A DNA stretch of 64,000 nucleotides, from NCBI RefSeq assembly GCF_016597785.1, contig NZ_JAENJG010000001.1, forward strand, positions 1,860,001 to 1,924,000. The letters are read 5' to 3'. Under the pieces are notes generated by a model, which saw only the letters and a list, made by a program, of their open reading frames with translations, was not told the origin of the DNA and ran no database searches. A program made the position numbers and the translations under genes. Origin of the DNA: Leucobacter sp. L43. Its GTDB lineage: Bacteria; Actinomycetota; Actinomycetes; Actinomycetales; Microbacteriaceae. Shown piece after piece: positions 32,425 through 41,757 of the stretch (the stretch's first letter is position 1; every line of letters starts with the position of its first letter).

Positions 32425-32901
32425 ATGCGCATCCGCACCGAGTTCGAAGCCGCTTGCCCGCCTGACGTCGCCTGGCGCGCGCTCCACGACCCGAGCGTCG
32501 CGGCCGAGCTGTACGCGCCGTTCCTCGTCATGCAGCCCGAACGCGCGTTTCCGGAAGCGCTGACCACTGGCACCGAGATGCGCGCGCGGCTGCGCGTCTT
32601 CGGCGCGCTGCCGGGCGGCGCCCAGATGATCCGGATCACCGATCTTCCCTCGGCCGCGGGCGCCGACTGGCCCCGTACGATGCGCGATCACGGTCGTCCG
32701 CTCACGGGACCGCTCGCACTGCTCGCCGAGTGGCGGCACGAGATGACGATCTCGCGATCCCGCGCCTCGGAGCACCGTGCGGTCTGGACGGATGAGCTGC
32801 ACATCGGCGGCGCGATCGCACCCCTCTTCCGCCCGGTGCTCGCCCTGATGTGGCGCTGGCGTGGGCGCAAGCTGCGCCGCCTCGCCCGGAACTGGCAGTA
32901 G
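32425..32901 (+). CDS. SRPBCC-like hypothetical protein
   Basis: A 158-residue protein that begins MRIRTEFEAACPPDVAWRALHDPS, the usual opening of polyketide-cyclase/START-like (SRPBCC) lipid-binding folds, and ends with a basic helix WRWRGRKLRRLARNW. No catalytic motif can be named. There is no strong ribosome site; ATG 32421 is out of frame. It sits 28 bp before an alpha/beta hydrolase on the same strand and may be co-transcribed with it. Fold assignment is by pattern only. Confidence 0.6.
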   Translation: MRIRTEFEAACPPDVAWRALHDPSVAAELYAPFLVMQPERAFPEALTTGTEMRARLRVFGALPGGAQMIRITDLPSAAGADWPRTMRDHGRPLTGPLALLAEWRHEMTISRSRASEHRAVWTDELHIGGAIAPLFRPVLALMWRWRGRKLRRLARNWQ

Positions 32902-32929
32902 ACGCCCACGCGAACGGGAGGGACGGGGA

Positions 32930-33715
32930 ATGGCCAACGTGCGCATCGGCGGCGTCGCCCTGTACGAGGAGGTCACGGGCACGGGCGAGCCCGTCGTGAT
33001 GCTCCACGGCGGCTTCTGCTCGCTCGAGTCGCTCGCCCCGATCGCGGGCGCGCTCGCCGCATCGCGCCGCGTGCACGCCTACGAGCGGCCCGGGCACGGT
33101 CGTTCCGCGGATATCGCCGGGGGCTACTCCTACGAAAGCGGGGTCGCCGATGCGCTCGCCTATCTCGACGCGCACGATCTCGCCGACGCCCACATCGTCG
33201 GATACAGCGACGGAGCGATCATCGGGCTGCTCCTCGCAATGCAGCATCCGGAACGAGTGCGCACGCTGACCGCGATCAGTGCGAACCTCGACCCTTCGGC
33301 CTACGACCGAGACCAGGCGGTGAACGGGCCGATCCTGCCGGCACTGCCGCCGGCCGGCGGCGCGGTGCACGGCCCCGAAGCGCAGGATCGCGTGAGCCCC
33401 GAGCGCGAAGCCTTCGAGCGCCTGTCGCCCGATGGCGCCGCCCACGCCGACGCCGTCTGGGAGAAGTGCATGCGACTCTGGACGACCGAGCCGCACATCG
33501 ACCCGACCGACCTCGCGCGCGCCACCTCGCCGGTGCTGGTGCTCGCCGGCGACCGCGACACGGTGCGACCGCTCCACGCGCTGCGCATCGCCGCGGCGCT
33601 GCCGAACGCGCGCCTCGGCCTCATCCCCGGCACGACGCACGGTCTCGTCGCGGAGAAGCCGGCGCTCGTCGCGGCGCTCATCGAGGACTTCCTCGGCGAG
33701 GCCATCACCGGCTGA
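32930..33715 (+). CDS. Alpha/beta-fold hydrolase
   Basis: A 261-residue hydrolase. The nucleophile elbow is VGYSDGAIIG (serine), the oxyanion region is MLHGGF, the acid is in LAGDRDTVRP and the histidine in PGTTHGLV. These are the complete triad of the superfamily. ATG 32930 is preceded by GGGACGGGG; the longer frame from 32861 overlaps the previous gene. Substrate may be an ester or lactone. The end is close to the convergent iron permease gene. Confidence 0.87.
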   Translation: MANVRIGGVALYEEVTGTGEPVVMLHGGFCSLESLAPIAGALAASRRVHAYERPGHGRSADIAGGYSYESGVADALAYLDAHDLADAHIVGYSDGAIIGLLLAMQHPERVRTLTAISANLDPSAYDRDQAVNGPILPALPPAGGAVHGPEAQDRVSPEREAFERLSPDGAAHADAVWEKCMRLWTTEPHIDPTDLARATSPVLVLAGDRDTVRPLHALRIAAALPNARLGLIPGTTHGLVAEKPALVAALIEDFLGEAITG

Positions 33716-33733
33716 GCGGGGTGCGCCCCCGCC

Positions 33734-35890
33734 TCAGGCTGAGCGCCGCAGCAGCCACACGAAGTATGGGGCGCCGATGAGTGCGAGCATCAGCCCGGCG
33801 GGCAGCTGGGCGGGCGAGATGAGGGTGCGCCCGAGGGTGTCGGCCACGCAGACCAGCAGGCCGCCGAGCAGCATGGAGACGGGAATGATACGCGTATGCC
33901 TGGCGCCGACGATGGCGCGCGCCAGGTGCGGGGCGACGAGTCCGACGAAGCCGATGACTCCGACCGCCACCACGCTGACCGCCGCGAGTGCGGCTGCGAT
34001 GGCGAGCAGCGAGAAGCGCGTCTTCTCGAGCCCGATGCCGAGAATGCGCGGGGTGTCCTCGTCGATGGCGAGCAGGTCGAGATGGCGGCGCAGCCCGATG
34101 AGGATCGGCAGGGCGATCACCAGCGCGATCGCGACGGGCAGCACGTCCGGGAGCGACCGCCCGTAGGTGGTGCCGGAGAGCCACGTCAGGATGCGCGGGG
34201 CGTTCCAGGGGTCGGCGCGCAGCAGCAGGAACGTGGTGAGCGCGGTCAGGCCGTACCCGCAGCCGATGCCGATGAGCACGAAGCGATCGGGCAGCATGCC
34301 GCCGCGCCAGGAGAGCACTGCGATGAGCGCGAACGTGGCGAGGCCGAAGGCGAGGGCGAGCACCACGAGCAGCGGTCGCCCGCCCCCGTTGGTCACGGCG
34401 ATCACGGCGCCGAGCCCGGCACCCGCCGTGATTCCCAGCAGTCCGGGCTCCGCGAGCGGGTTGCGCACGGTCGACTGCACGACGCAGCCGGAGAGCGAGA
34501 GCGCCGCGCCCGCAAGCAGCGCAGCGGCCACGCGCGGAACGCGTTCGTCGATGGCGCGCGTGACCAGGTCGGGAGCGGCTCCCTGCAGCCAGAGTGCGAG
34601 GTCGCCCGTTCGCAGCCACAGGCTGCCCGCGAGGAGCCCGACGATCGCGGCGGCGACGAGGAGCACCCCGGCGATGGCGATGACGACGCCGAGACGGCGG
34701 CGGGAACGCCCGGGGGCTTTCGCCTGGGGCGGGTTCCGCACGCCCCCCGCGTCTCGCATGCGGAGCGCGAGCACCACGATGACCACGGCGCCGAGCAGCG
34801 CGGTCGGAATTCCTGTGGGCACGGACGTCGCACCCTCCGCGCCGAGGATCGCGCGGAGCCCGGCATCGGCGAGGAGGATGAGGAGCGCGCCGAGCAGGCC
34901 GGAGACCGGGATGAGCAGCACGTGCCGTGCGACGGGCCGCACCTTCGCGGCGATGAGCCGTGCGAGCACGGGTGCTCCGAGTCCGACGAAGGCGATGGGC
35001 CCCGCCAGCATGACGGCGGTGCTCGTGAGCAGCACGGCGCAGGTCACCGAGATGAGTCGGGTGGCGCGAATCGGCACCCCGACCGCGGAGGCGGTGTCGT
35101 CGCCGAGGCCGAGCACGTCGAGTCGGCGCGCGAGCAGCAGCGCCACCGCGAGCACGACGACGATGAGGGGGATGGCGCGCAACGAGGCGTCGATGTTGAG
35201 CTGCGCCAGAGATCCGCTGCCCCAGGCGAAGAGGCCGGTGGTGTTCTCCTTGAACAGGATCAGCAGCATCGCGGTGCCGGCATCGAGCGCCATCGCGAGC
35301 GCAGAACCGGCGAGGATCAGTCTGGTTGTGCCGGTACCAGCGGTACTGCCGGCGAGGGTGAGCACGAGCGCGGCTGCCGCGAGACCGCCGACGAAGGCGA
35401 CGCCGCCAGACGCCCACATGGGCAGCGACAGCCCGAAGGCCGCGACTGCAGTGAGCGCGAAGTACGAACCCGCGGTCACCGCGAGCGTGTCGGGAGAGGC
35501 GAGCTGGTTGCGCGTGATCGATTGCAGCAGCGCGCCTGCGACTCCGAGCGCGACTCCGACGGCGATGCCGGCCGCGAGACGCGGCAGCCGGGAACCGGTG
35601 AGCACGTCGCCCACCGGGACGCCGTTCACCGATTCTCGGGCGCCGCCCGCGTAGCGCATGAGGTCCCAGACCCCGACGCCCGAGGTTCCCTGGGTGATGT
35701 GCCAGGCGCCGACGGCAACGACGCCGACCGCCAGTGCGACGAGCACCGCGACACCGCTCGCTCCACCGCGCAGGCCCAGATTCCGCAGGCCGGGTCCCTG
35801 CGGCCTCGGGCCCTGGGACCCAGTGGTGCCGGCATCCGTGACCGCGGGTCCTCGCGGCCCCGCGGTCACGGGAGCGGTGCTCGTCGCCAT
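33734..35890 (-). CDS. Fused double FecCD permease of an iron-siderophore/heme ABC importer
   Basis: A 718-residue membrane protein made of two FecCD/BtuC-like halves in one chain, as in FhuB. Half one (about residues 45-365) contains SRLPRLAAGIAVGVALGVAGALLQSITRN, and half two (about 390-715) repeats it as ERVPRVAAALLAGAALSLSGCVVQSTVRNPLAEP. Each half should have about ten helices and an EAA-like loop for the ATPase (AAKVRPVARH and VGARHTR regions). ATG 35890 is used; a longer frame overlaps the binding protein. It is the last gene of an ATPase-binding protein-permease operon. Confidence 0.92.
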   Translation of the reverse strand: MATSTAPVTAGPRGPAVTDAGTTGSQGPRPQGPGLRNLGLRGGASGVAVLVALAVGVVAVGAWHITQGTSGVGVWDLMRYAGGARESVNGVPVGDVLTGSRLPRLAAGIAVGVALGVAGALLQSITRNQLASPDTLAVTAGSYFALTAVAAFGLSLPMWASGGVAFVGGLAAAALVLTLAGSTAGTGTTRLILAGSALAMALDAGTAMLLILFKENTTGLFAWGSGSLAQLNIDASLRAIPLIVVVLAVALLLARRLDVLGLGDDTASAVGVPIRATRLISVTCAVLLTSTAVMLAGPIAFVGLGAPVLARLIAAKVRPVARHVLLIPVSGLLGALLILLADAGLRAILGAEGATSVPTGIPTALLGAVVIVVLALRMRDAGGVRNPPQAKAPGRSRRRLGVVIAIAGVLLVAAAIVGLLAGSLWLRTGDLALWLQGAAPDLVTRAIDERVPRVAAALLAGAALSLSGCVVQSTVRNPLAEPGLLGITAGAGLGAVIAVTNGGGRPLLVVLALAFGLATFALIAVLSWRGGMLPDRFVLIGIGCGYGLTALTTFLLLRADPWNAPRILTWLSGTTYGRSLPDVLPVAIALVIALPILIGLRRHLDLLAIDEDTPRILGIGLEKTRFSLLAIAAALAAVSVVAVGVIGFVGLVAPHLARAIVGARHTRIIPVSMLLGGLLVCVADTLGRTLISPAQLPAGLMLALIGAPYFVWLLRRSA

Positions 35891-35906
35891 CGCGTTCCTG
35901 TGTCCG

Positions 35907-36959
35907 CTACTTCTCGAGGATCGCGTCGACGAATGCGTCGACGGCCTGCTGGCCCGAGAGCGGACCGCCCGCACCCCAAACCCCGGAGGGGAATGCGCGC
36001 GCACGGCCCTCCTCGACGGCGGGGAGCGAGTTCCAGATCGCGCTCTTCTCGAGCTCGTCGGTGTAGCCGCCCTCCTCCGTGTAGAAGAGGTTCGCATCGC
36101 CGACGGCCGTCAGGCCTTCCAGATCGGTCTGCGCGAGGCCGTAGGCGGGATCCACCCCGCCGTTGCCGTACGCCTGGTCGATGTCGTCCGACCACGCCGG
36201 GGTGAGGCCGAGCTCTTCGCCGAAGGCGGTGAACAGCGCGCCCTCGCCGTAGGGGCGGATCACGAGGTTGCTGCCCTCGATCCAGCCGTCGAAGTAGACG
36301 AAGTCGGTCGTGGGCAGGTCGGCGGTGGCGACCTCCTCCTTCGCGTCGGCGAGGTGCTGGTCGAAATCGGCGAGCACCGCCTCGGCGCGCTCGGTGCGGC
36401 CCGTGGCCTCGGCGATGAGCGTGAACACGTTCTTCATGTTGCCGATCGGGTCTTTCGTGTCGGCTCCGACCGTCACGAGAACGGGCACATCGCTCTCCTG
36501 CTCGAGCGTCTGCACGATATCGGCGTCGGCCTCGAAGGCCTCGACGATGATGAGGTCGGGCTTCGCGCCGTAGAGCGCATCCAAATCGGGCTCGCCTCGG
36601 GTGCCCAGGTCGACCACGTCCTCGGGAAGCTTCTCCGCGCTCACCCACGTGGCGTACCCCTCGGGGTCGGAGACCGCGACGGGCGCGACGCAGAGCGTCA
36701 TCGCGTCTTCGGCCTGCTGCCATTCGAGCACCGCGATGCGCTCGGCCGGTGCGTCGAGCTGCACGGTGCGACCGACGCCGTCGGTGATCTCGATCGGACC
36801 GGTCGACGTCGTGGTCGAGTCGTTCTGGCAGGCCTCTGATGTCGCCTGAGGCGCGTCGTCGGCGCCTCCCTCGACAGAGGTCGTGCCGCAACCGGCTGCG
36901 GTGAACGCGACGGCGGTGACGACCGCGGCCGCGGCTGCGGTGCGAAGAGTACGGATCAT
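35907..36959 (-). CDS. Iron-siderophore/heme ABC substrate-binding lipoprotein
   Basis: A 350-residue FepB/FecB-type binding protein. The signal peptide ends in the lipobox TAAGC at residue 24. The mature part has the family opening DGVGRTVQLDAPAERIAVLEWQQAEDAM and DLDALYGAKPDLIIV, with a long connecting helix before the C-terminal lobe. Its start overlaps the ATPase stop by four bases and the permease follows after 16 bp. The ligand may be a ferric siderophore or heme; the HtaA gene nearby favours heme. Confidence 0.9.
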   Translation of the reverse strand: MIRTLRTAAAAAVVTAVAFTAAGCGTTSVEGGADDAPQATSEACQNDSTTTSTGPIEITDGVGRTVQLDAPAERIAVLEWQQAEDAMTLCVAPVAVSDPEGYATWVSAEKLPEDVVDLGTRGEPDLDALYGAKPDLIIVEAFEADADIVQTLEQESDVPVLVTVGADTKDPIGNMKNVFTLIAEATGRTERAEAVLADFDQHLADAKEEVATADLPTTDFVYFDGWIEGSNLVIRPYGEGALFTAFGEELGLTPAWSDDIDQAYGNGGVDPAYGLAQTDLEGLTAVGDANLFYTEEGGYTDELEKSAIWNSLPAVEEGRARAFPSGVWGAGGPLSGQQAVDAFVDAILEK

Positions 36960-37879
36960 GCGGGGTTCCTCTCGGAGGGGGTGGCTGGAGTGAACGAGAC
37001 GTGGGGGATGCCGGCAGGGCTTCCGGCGCTGGGCGATCGAGGCGCGTGCCTGCTGATCGGGTCGACGCGCACGCGACCGGTCAGTTCGTCGACGTCGACC
37101 TCGACGGGGATGCCGTAGACCTCGCTGAGGTGCTCAGCGGTGAGCACGTCGGCCGGGGCGCCCGAAGCGCGGATGCGCCCGTGATCCATCAGGATCAGGT
37201 GGTCGGCGACGCGCGCGGCGTGGTCGAGATCGTGGAGCACGATGCCGACGGCGACACCGGTCTCTTCGACGAGATCGCGCACGAGGTCGAGTGTTTCGAT
37301 CTGATAGCGCAGGTCGAGGTGGTTGGTGGGTTCGTCGAGGAGCACCGCGCCGGTCTCCTGCGCGACGCATGCCGCGAGCCACACGCGCTGCATCTCGCCG
37401 CCCGAGAGTTCGCCGACCGGGCGGGTGGCCATGTCGCGCACGCCCGTGGCACCGAGCGCATGATCGATCGCCCGTCGATCGGTTTCGGTGAGGCCGGCGA
37501 AGCGGCGACGGTGCGGATGGCGGCCGAAGGCGACGACTTCACCGACGGTCAGTCCCTGCGGAGCTGGGCGCGACTGCGAGAAGAGGGTCACCTCGTGGGC
37601 GAACTCGCGGGCGGTGAGCAGCGAGACGGGGCGGGCGTCTGAGGTCCCGGCGGCCCTGATCGTCACCGCGCCGCTGGGCGCCGGGTGGAGACGGGCGAGC
37701 GCGCGCAGCAGTGTGGACTTGCCGCTGCCGTTCGGCCCGACGAGGGCGGTCGCGCATCCGGGCCGCAGCGTGATCGACACGTCGCGCACCACGTCGGTCT
37801 TGCCGTACGCGAGATCGAGATGCTCGCCGCGCAGGGTCACGGGTTCGCGCGACGCAGATGCTGGACTGGCTGGTGGCAT
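36956..37879 (-). CDS. ABC transporter ATPase for iron/heme uptake (FecE/HmuV-like)
   Basis: A 307-residue cytosolic ATPase. Walker A VGPNGSGKSTLLRAL, signature ELSGGEMQRVWLA, Walker B AVLLDEPTNHLDL and the switch LHDLDHAARVADH are all intact. The Q-loop reads FSQSRPAPQ. It is the first gene of the operon. A DtxR/IdeR-like box at 37943-37961 lies upstream, so transcription should rise when iron is scarce. The last 40 residues (after DELTGRVRVDPI) are an extra Pro/Ser tail. Confidence 0.92.
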   Translation of the reverse strand: MPPASPASASREPVTLRGEHLDLAYGKTDVVRDVSITLRPGCATALVGPNGSGKSTLLRALARLHPAPSGAVTIRAAGTSDARPVSLLTAREFAHEVTLFSQSRPAPQGLTVGEVVAFGRHPHRRRFAGLTETDRRAIDHALGATGVRDMATRPVGELSGGEMQRVWLAACVAQETGAVLLDEPTNHLDLRYQIETLDLVRDLVEETGVAVGIVLHDLDHAARVADHLILMDHGRIRASGAPADVLTAEHLSEVYGIPVEVDVDELTGRVRVDPISRHAPRSPSAGSPAGIPHVSFTPATPSERNPA

Positions 37880-37942
37880 GCGGTGGATCCTGAATCGAAA
37901 GGGGCGGGGACGAGGCGACTCCGACTCGGTCGCTCGTGCAAC

Positions 37943-37961
37943 TTAGGACAGCCTTGCTTAC
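37943..37961. promoter_or_regulatory. DtxR/IdeR-like iron box before the ABC iron operon
   Basis: TTAGGACAGCCTTGCTTAC resembles the DtxR/IdeR 19-bp consensus (TTAGG-AG-CTAACCTAA type) at its left arm, centre and the TTA of the right arm. It sits 64 bp before the ATPase start. The box before the HtaA gene shares its TTAGGACA-CCT part. Confidence 0.65.
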
Positions 37962-38090
37962 ATCAGACTAGTTGCGGGCGGTCCGCCTCTGCAATTTCCA
38001 TGCAAACTCTGAACGCGCGGATCACCGTCCTGAACGCGTGAGTGCGCGCCGACGCTGGCGAGCATCGACGGGGTGCGCGAGAATCGACCC

Positions 38091-38537
38091 ATGGACGGTC
38101 TGGTGCTGCAGGAGCGAGCCGCGGCGCGCACGAACGAGCTGCCGGGGGCCGCACTCGAGCACCCGTTCGGCCCCGAGTTCGACGTCTACAAGGTGTGCGG
38201 CAGAGTCTTCATGCTGGTGTCCGATCTGCGTGAGACGCCCATCGTGACGCTCAAGGCCGCCCCCGCCGACGCGACGGCGCTGCGCGAGGCCTACGCCGAG
38301 ATCAATCCGGGCTACCACATGAACAAGAAGCACTGGATCACCCTCACGGGGGGAGGGGCACTCGAACCCGAGATGCTCGACGATCTGGTGACCGAGTCGT
38401 ACCTGCTCGTGGTCGAGAAGCTGCCCCAGCGCCTGCGTCCGGTCGACCCGGCGACGTTCGGCCGCCGCGTGGAGAGCATCGCGGGTGACTCCGCTGAGCC
38501 GGCCCCGGACCCGGACGAGTCGCGAGGCCGGCCCTGA
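38091..38537 (+). CDS. MmcQ/YjbR-family protein
   Basis: A 148-residue protein with the YjbR fold: PFGPEFDVYKVCGRVFMLVSDL, then TLKAAP and INPGYHMNKKHWITLTG are the conserved blocks, giving a CyaY/DNA-binding-like alpha/beta domain. Its cellular role is not firmly known. ATG 38091 is used; GTG 38073 in frame would add six residues. It is divergent from the iron ABC operon and convergent with the HtaA gene, and probably a single gene. Confidence 0.85.
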   Translation: MDGLVLQERAAARTNELPGAALEHPFGPEFDVYKVCGRVFMLVSDLRETPIVTLKAAPADATALREAYAEINPGYHMNKKHWITLTGGGALEPEMLDDLVTESYLLVVEKLPQRLRPVDPATFGRRVESIAGDSAEPAPDPDESRGRP

Positions 38538-38548
38538 TCGGTGCGATC

Positions 38549-40663
38549 TCAGCGCGTGGTGCGGCGAGCGGCGCGTGCGCCCAGCACGAGGACCCCGGCG
38601 AGCGCGAGGGAGGCCGCGAGCCCGGCCAACGGTGCGGTGTCGGCCCCCGTCGCGGCCAGTTCAGGAGAACCGGCCGTCTGCGCAGCAGCACGCGCCGGGG
38701 CACCCGTCGACGCACCCGGTTCGACCGCACCCGCCTCGCCGGCACCGTCGACGCCGCCGTCTGCGGCTCCGGTGGCCGTCCCCGCGCCGTCTGCGGCTCC
38801 CTCGGCACCGGTGTCGGCATCGGCTCCAGCCGCGGCTTCGACGACCGTCGCGGTCACGGAGAACGGCAGCGGCACCTTCTCGGAGTCCATCGCTGCACCG
38901 GTGGTCAACCACCAGGGCTGCAGTTGCGGATCGAGCCACTGCACGAAGTCTGCGGGGTAGGAGTCCGGGTAGGTGCGTCCGTTGAGTTCGAGCGCGCGCC
39001 CGGTGAAGTCAGGGGTTGCGGTCAGTGAGAGTCGGTCTCCCTCACGCGTGATCACCGCGTCGGAGAACGTCGCGAGAGCGACTCGTCGATAGCCGTCGCT
39101 CGCGAGTTCGCCGGACACCTTCCACGCCGCATCGAAGGTCAGCGATCCCGTGCCGTCGGCGGCGATCTGCAGGCGGGGGTTGCCCAGGGTGGTGCTCACC
39201 TCGGGCGCGAGGCCCGGGTAGTGCTGCACGAAGATGCCGTCGTTCCAGACGATGTCGGCCGCGCCGCTCACGGTGTCGTACCAGCCCGATCCGTCGGCGA
39301 ACCCGAACTCCGCGTTCTCATGCGTGGTGGCTCCGAGCGGTCTCGGTGACCAGGCCAGCATGTACTCGTTGAGCGCCCACGCCAGGCCGCCGTCACTCGT
39401 CTCCGACGCGCCGGCGGGTGCCGGGCTCGCCGCTGGCGCCTCCGGACCCTCCCACGGGGCCTGCTCGCCCGGGGGCTCTTCGGTGTCGCCCTGACCGGGA
39501 GTCTCCTCGCGGATCATCGGGGTCACCAGGTCGCCCGTTCGAACGAGCTCGCTCAGCCTGTCGGAGTACGGGTGGCTGATGTAGGCCCGCGTGCCATCGG
39601 CATTCACGTCGAGCCCCCATGTATCGGCATTCCCGGCGCCGGTGCCGGCGGTCACTCCGGCAGCGGTGAAATCGACGGCCGTCTGCGCGGTCCAGGTATC
39701 CGGGCTGATGACGGAGACGGTGTTCGAGAATCCGTCTGTCGTGAAGACCTCGTGCGTCGTCGGATTGACGGTCATCTCGTAGACGTTCTCACCCACCTCG
39801 ATGGGCGTGCCGACGAAGCGGCCGTCTGCGACGCGAAGGCTCACCACCTTCGTGCGGTCCCACGAATCGGTGAGCGTCGGCGACACGGCGATATGCAATT
39901 CGCCGAGGCCCTCATCCATCGCCAGCGCCGCGGCGCGGCCCCCCACCGGCTCCCCCTCGACGGCGAGAGCGGAGACGGGGAAGGCGAGCGAATCGACCCA
40001 GGTGCCGGTGATGGTGCTGTAGCCGGTGATCACCTTGGCGCGCCCCTCGGCGATCCAGATCATGTGGTTCGTCGAGTCGTAGACCGCGTCCTTGATCAGG
40101 GGGTAGCGCTCGGTGCTGATCGCGATCGGCGCGGAGACGGCGCCCGTTGCCACGTCGACACGGGTGAGGGCGCTCGAATCGTAGACGTAGAGCATTCCGG
40201 TGTCGCGATCCTCGACCACGCCGCTCGGGAAGGCGGGCACCCCTCCGATCTCGCGCACCTCGTGGTCGGCCGACTCGAGGTCGACGATGCTGATGGTGCC
40301 CGATCGGTTGTGCAGCACGTAGAGGCTGGCACCGTCGGCGCTCAGCGCGATGTCCGTTGGCTCTGCCTGCGGCAGGTCGATGCTCTCGGCGGCAGGAGAT
40401 CCGGTCTGCATGTCGAACCACGCGATCCGGCTGAGCGGTCCTTCCGCGGAGTCGCCGTCGACGGTCACGTAGACGCGCTGGCGGGCGTCGTCGACTACTG
40501 CGGTGCGGCTCACCTCGCCGACGCTGTGCGTGCCGGCGATGGCGAACTGCGAGCTCGCGGCCCGGGCCGGTTGCGGATTGAGGATGAGCGCGAGGCCGGC
40601 GAGGAGCAGCGCGGCGAGCGCGACTGGGAGGAGGCGCAGAGGGTGTGCTGGAGCGGATCGCAT
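38549..40663 (-). CDS. Surface heme-uptake protein: beta-propeller fused to an HtaA domain, sortase-like tail
   Basis: A 704-residue exported protein. A signal peptide (LLPVALAALLLAGLALIL, cut after ARA) is followed by a YVTN/NHL-type beta-propeller with repeats such as GTISIVDLES and NTVSVISPDTW (residues about 36-400). After an acidic Pro/Glu/Gly linker an HtaA heme-binding domain covers about 425-586 (starts GGLAWALNEYMLAWSP, contains FVQHYPGLAPEVS and NPRLQIAADGTGSL). The C-terminus has an Ala/Gly-rich spacer, a LAATG sorting-type motif near 669, a membrane helix and RR. An iron box lies upstream. HtaA proteins capture heme for the HmuTUV ABC importer. Confidence 0.85.
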   Translation of the reverse strand: MRSAPAHPLRLLPVALAALLLAGLALILNPQPARAASSQFAIAGTHSVGEVSRTAVVDDARQRVYVTVDGDSAEGPLSRIAWFDMQTGSPAAESIDLPQAEPTDIALSADGASLYVLHNRSGTISIVDLESADHEVREIGGVPAFPSGVVEDRDTGMLYVYDSSALTRVDVATGAVSAPIAISTERYPLIKDAVYDSTNHMIWIAEGRAKVITGYSTITGTWVDSLAFPVSALAVEGEPVGGRAAALAMDEGLGELHIAVSPTLTDSWDRTKVVSLRVADGRFVGTPIEVGENVYEMTVNPTTHEVFTTDGFSNTVSVISPDTWTAQTAVDFTAAGVTAGTGAGNADTWGLDVNADGTRAYISHPYSDRLSELVRTGDLVTPMIREETPGQGDTEEPPGEQAPWEGPEAPAASPAPAGASETSDGGLAWALNEYMLAWSPRPLGATTHENAEFGFADGSGWYDTVSGAADIVWNDGIFVQHYPGLAPEVSTTLGNPRLQIAADGTGSLTFDAAWKVSGELASDGYRRVALATFSDAVITREGDRLSLTATPDFTGRALELNGRTYPDSYPADFVQWLDPQLQPWWLTTGAAMDSEKVPLPFSVTATVVEAAAGADADTGAEGAADGAGTATGAADGGVDGAGEAGAVEPGASTGAPARAAAQTAGSPELAATGADTAPLAGLAASLALAGVLVLGARAARRTTR

Positions 40664-40718
40664 AAGAAGTCGGTCTCCCTGAAACGGTGGTGTGGACAGA
40701 CCACTCATCATATGAAAG

Positions 40719-40737
40719 TTAGGACACCCTACACAAC
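40719..40737. promoter_or_regulatory. DtxR/IdeR-like iron box before the HtaA gene
   Basis: TTAGGACACCCTACACAAC, 56 bp upstream of the HtaA gene start (minus strand), shares the TTAGGACA-CCT core with the box at 37943. The right arm is weak, so affinity may be lower. It supports joint iron control of the surface protein and the ABC importer. Confidence 0.55.
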
Positions 40738-40775
40738 ATCCGATCAATCTCGGCGCGTTGCCCGCCTTCGGTTCG

Positions 40776-41687
40776 TCAGCGGCGGGGAAGCCGCGGCGCG
40801 CGCGGCACCCAGCAACCCACGTCGCGCTCATAGGCCTCGAACTCCGAGCCGAAGCGCGCGCGCAGATCGGACTCCTCATGCGGTCGGATCAGCCAGTTCC
40901 ACACGATTGAGCCTGCGAGCGCGTAGAGGACGACGAGCCACGATCCGAGCATGCACCCCACCCCGACGCCCTGCACCACGCCCGCGAGCGCCATCGGATT
41001 TCGCACCCACCGATAGGGCCCGGCGATGACGAGACGCCGCGCCGACGCAGACGGAAGCGGTGTGCCCTCACCTCGGGTCGACATGGTGAGCGCCGACCAG
41101 ATGCCGAGCGCACTTCCGGCCGCGAAACACGCACCGCCGGCGACCGCTGCGAGCAGCGGAAACGCGATCCTCACCCCCCAGCGCGCCTCGATCACGGCGA
41201 TGACGAGGGGCAGCACCCCGAGGAAGCACCCCCAGAACACGATGATCTGGCGCCCGGTCCGGGCGACGTATCCGCCGCTCGTCGCGTGATCCGCCTCACG
41301 GAACGCGAACGGACCGACGAGCAGCTTGTCGCTCGGAAGGCGCCCGTACCGATCGAGTGCTCCGGCGCCGATGCTGCCGAACGCAGCCGCCGCCATCGCG
41401 ATGGCGCCCCACCCGCCGAGTCCTGTCACCGTCGCGTACGTGGCCATGCCGAGGGCGACGAGCAGCGTCCAGGGGACGGCGACCCAGACTGCCGACCGCA
41501 CGCCGGCCGCGACGAGCGCCGAAGCGCCGACGAAGAGCGGGATGTCGAACACCGCGATGGTCTCAGCGTCGAGGCCGCCGAGCGTCGCCTGCCGCACTCC
41601 AGGGACGGTGAACACGCCGACCCACCACAGCGCGCCGGCGCCTGCCTGCATCCCGAAGTACCAGCGAGCCATCGCGCGCGCGAACAT
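40776..41687 (-). CDS. Isoprenylcysteine carboxyl methyltransferase-like membrane protein
   Basis: A 303-residue polytopic protein with about seven hydrophobic helices. The C-terminal catalytic block of the ICMT/phospholipid methyltransferase family is plain: GPYRWVRNPMALAGVV, then IRPHEESDLRARFGSEFEAYERDVGCWVPR, which binds S-adenosylmethionine and the lipid. The N-terminal half adds several helices not needed for catalysis. Substrate in bacteria is unknown. ATG 41687 is the start; the next gene on the strand lies 70 bp away. Confidence 0.82.
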   Translation of the reverse strand: MFARAMARWYFGMQAGAGALWWVGVFTVPGVRQATLGGLDAETIAVFDIPLFVGASALVAAGVRSAVWVAVPWTLLVALGMATYATVTGLGGWGAIAMAAAAFGSIGAGALDRYGRLPSDKLLVGPFAFREADHATSGGYVARTGRQIIVFWGCFLGVLPLVIAVIEARWGVRIAFPLLAAVAGGACFAAGSALGIWSALTMSTRGEGTPLPSASARRLVIAGPYRWVRNPMALAGVVQGVGVGCMLGSWLVVLYALAGSIVWNWLIRPHEESDLRARFGSEFEAYERDVGCWVPRAPRLPRR

Positions 41688-41757
41688 GCTCCGAGTCTAG
41701 GAGGCGGGCGCGATACCGCGTCTGCAGCAGCGCGCCGCGCAGGCAGGCGGTCGCCCG

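Noticed and set aside
33896-36205. 769-residue frame antisense to the iron permease
   Set aside because: Low-complexity Arg/Glu/Gly/His text; shadow of a membrane protein.
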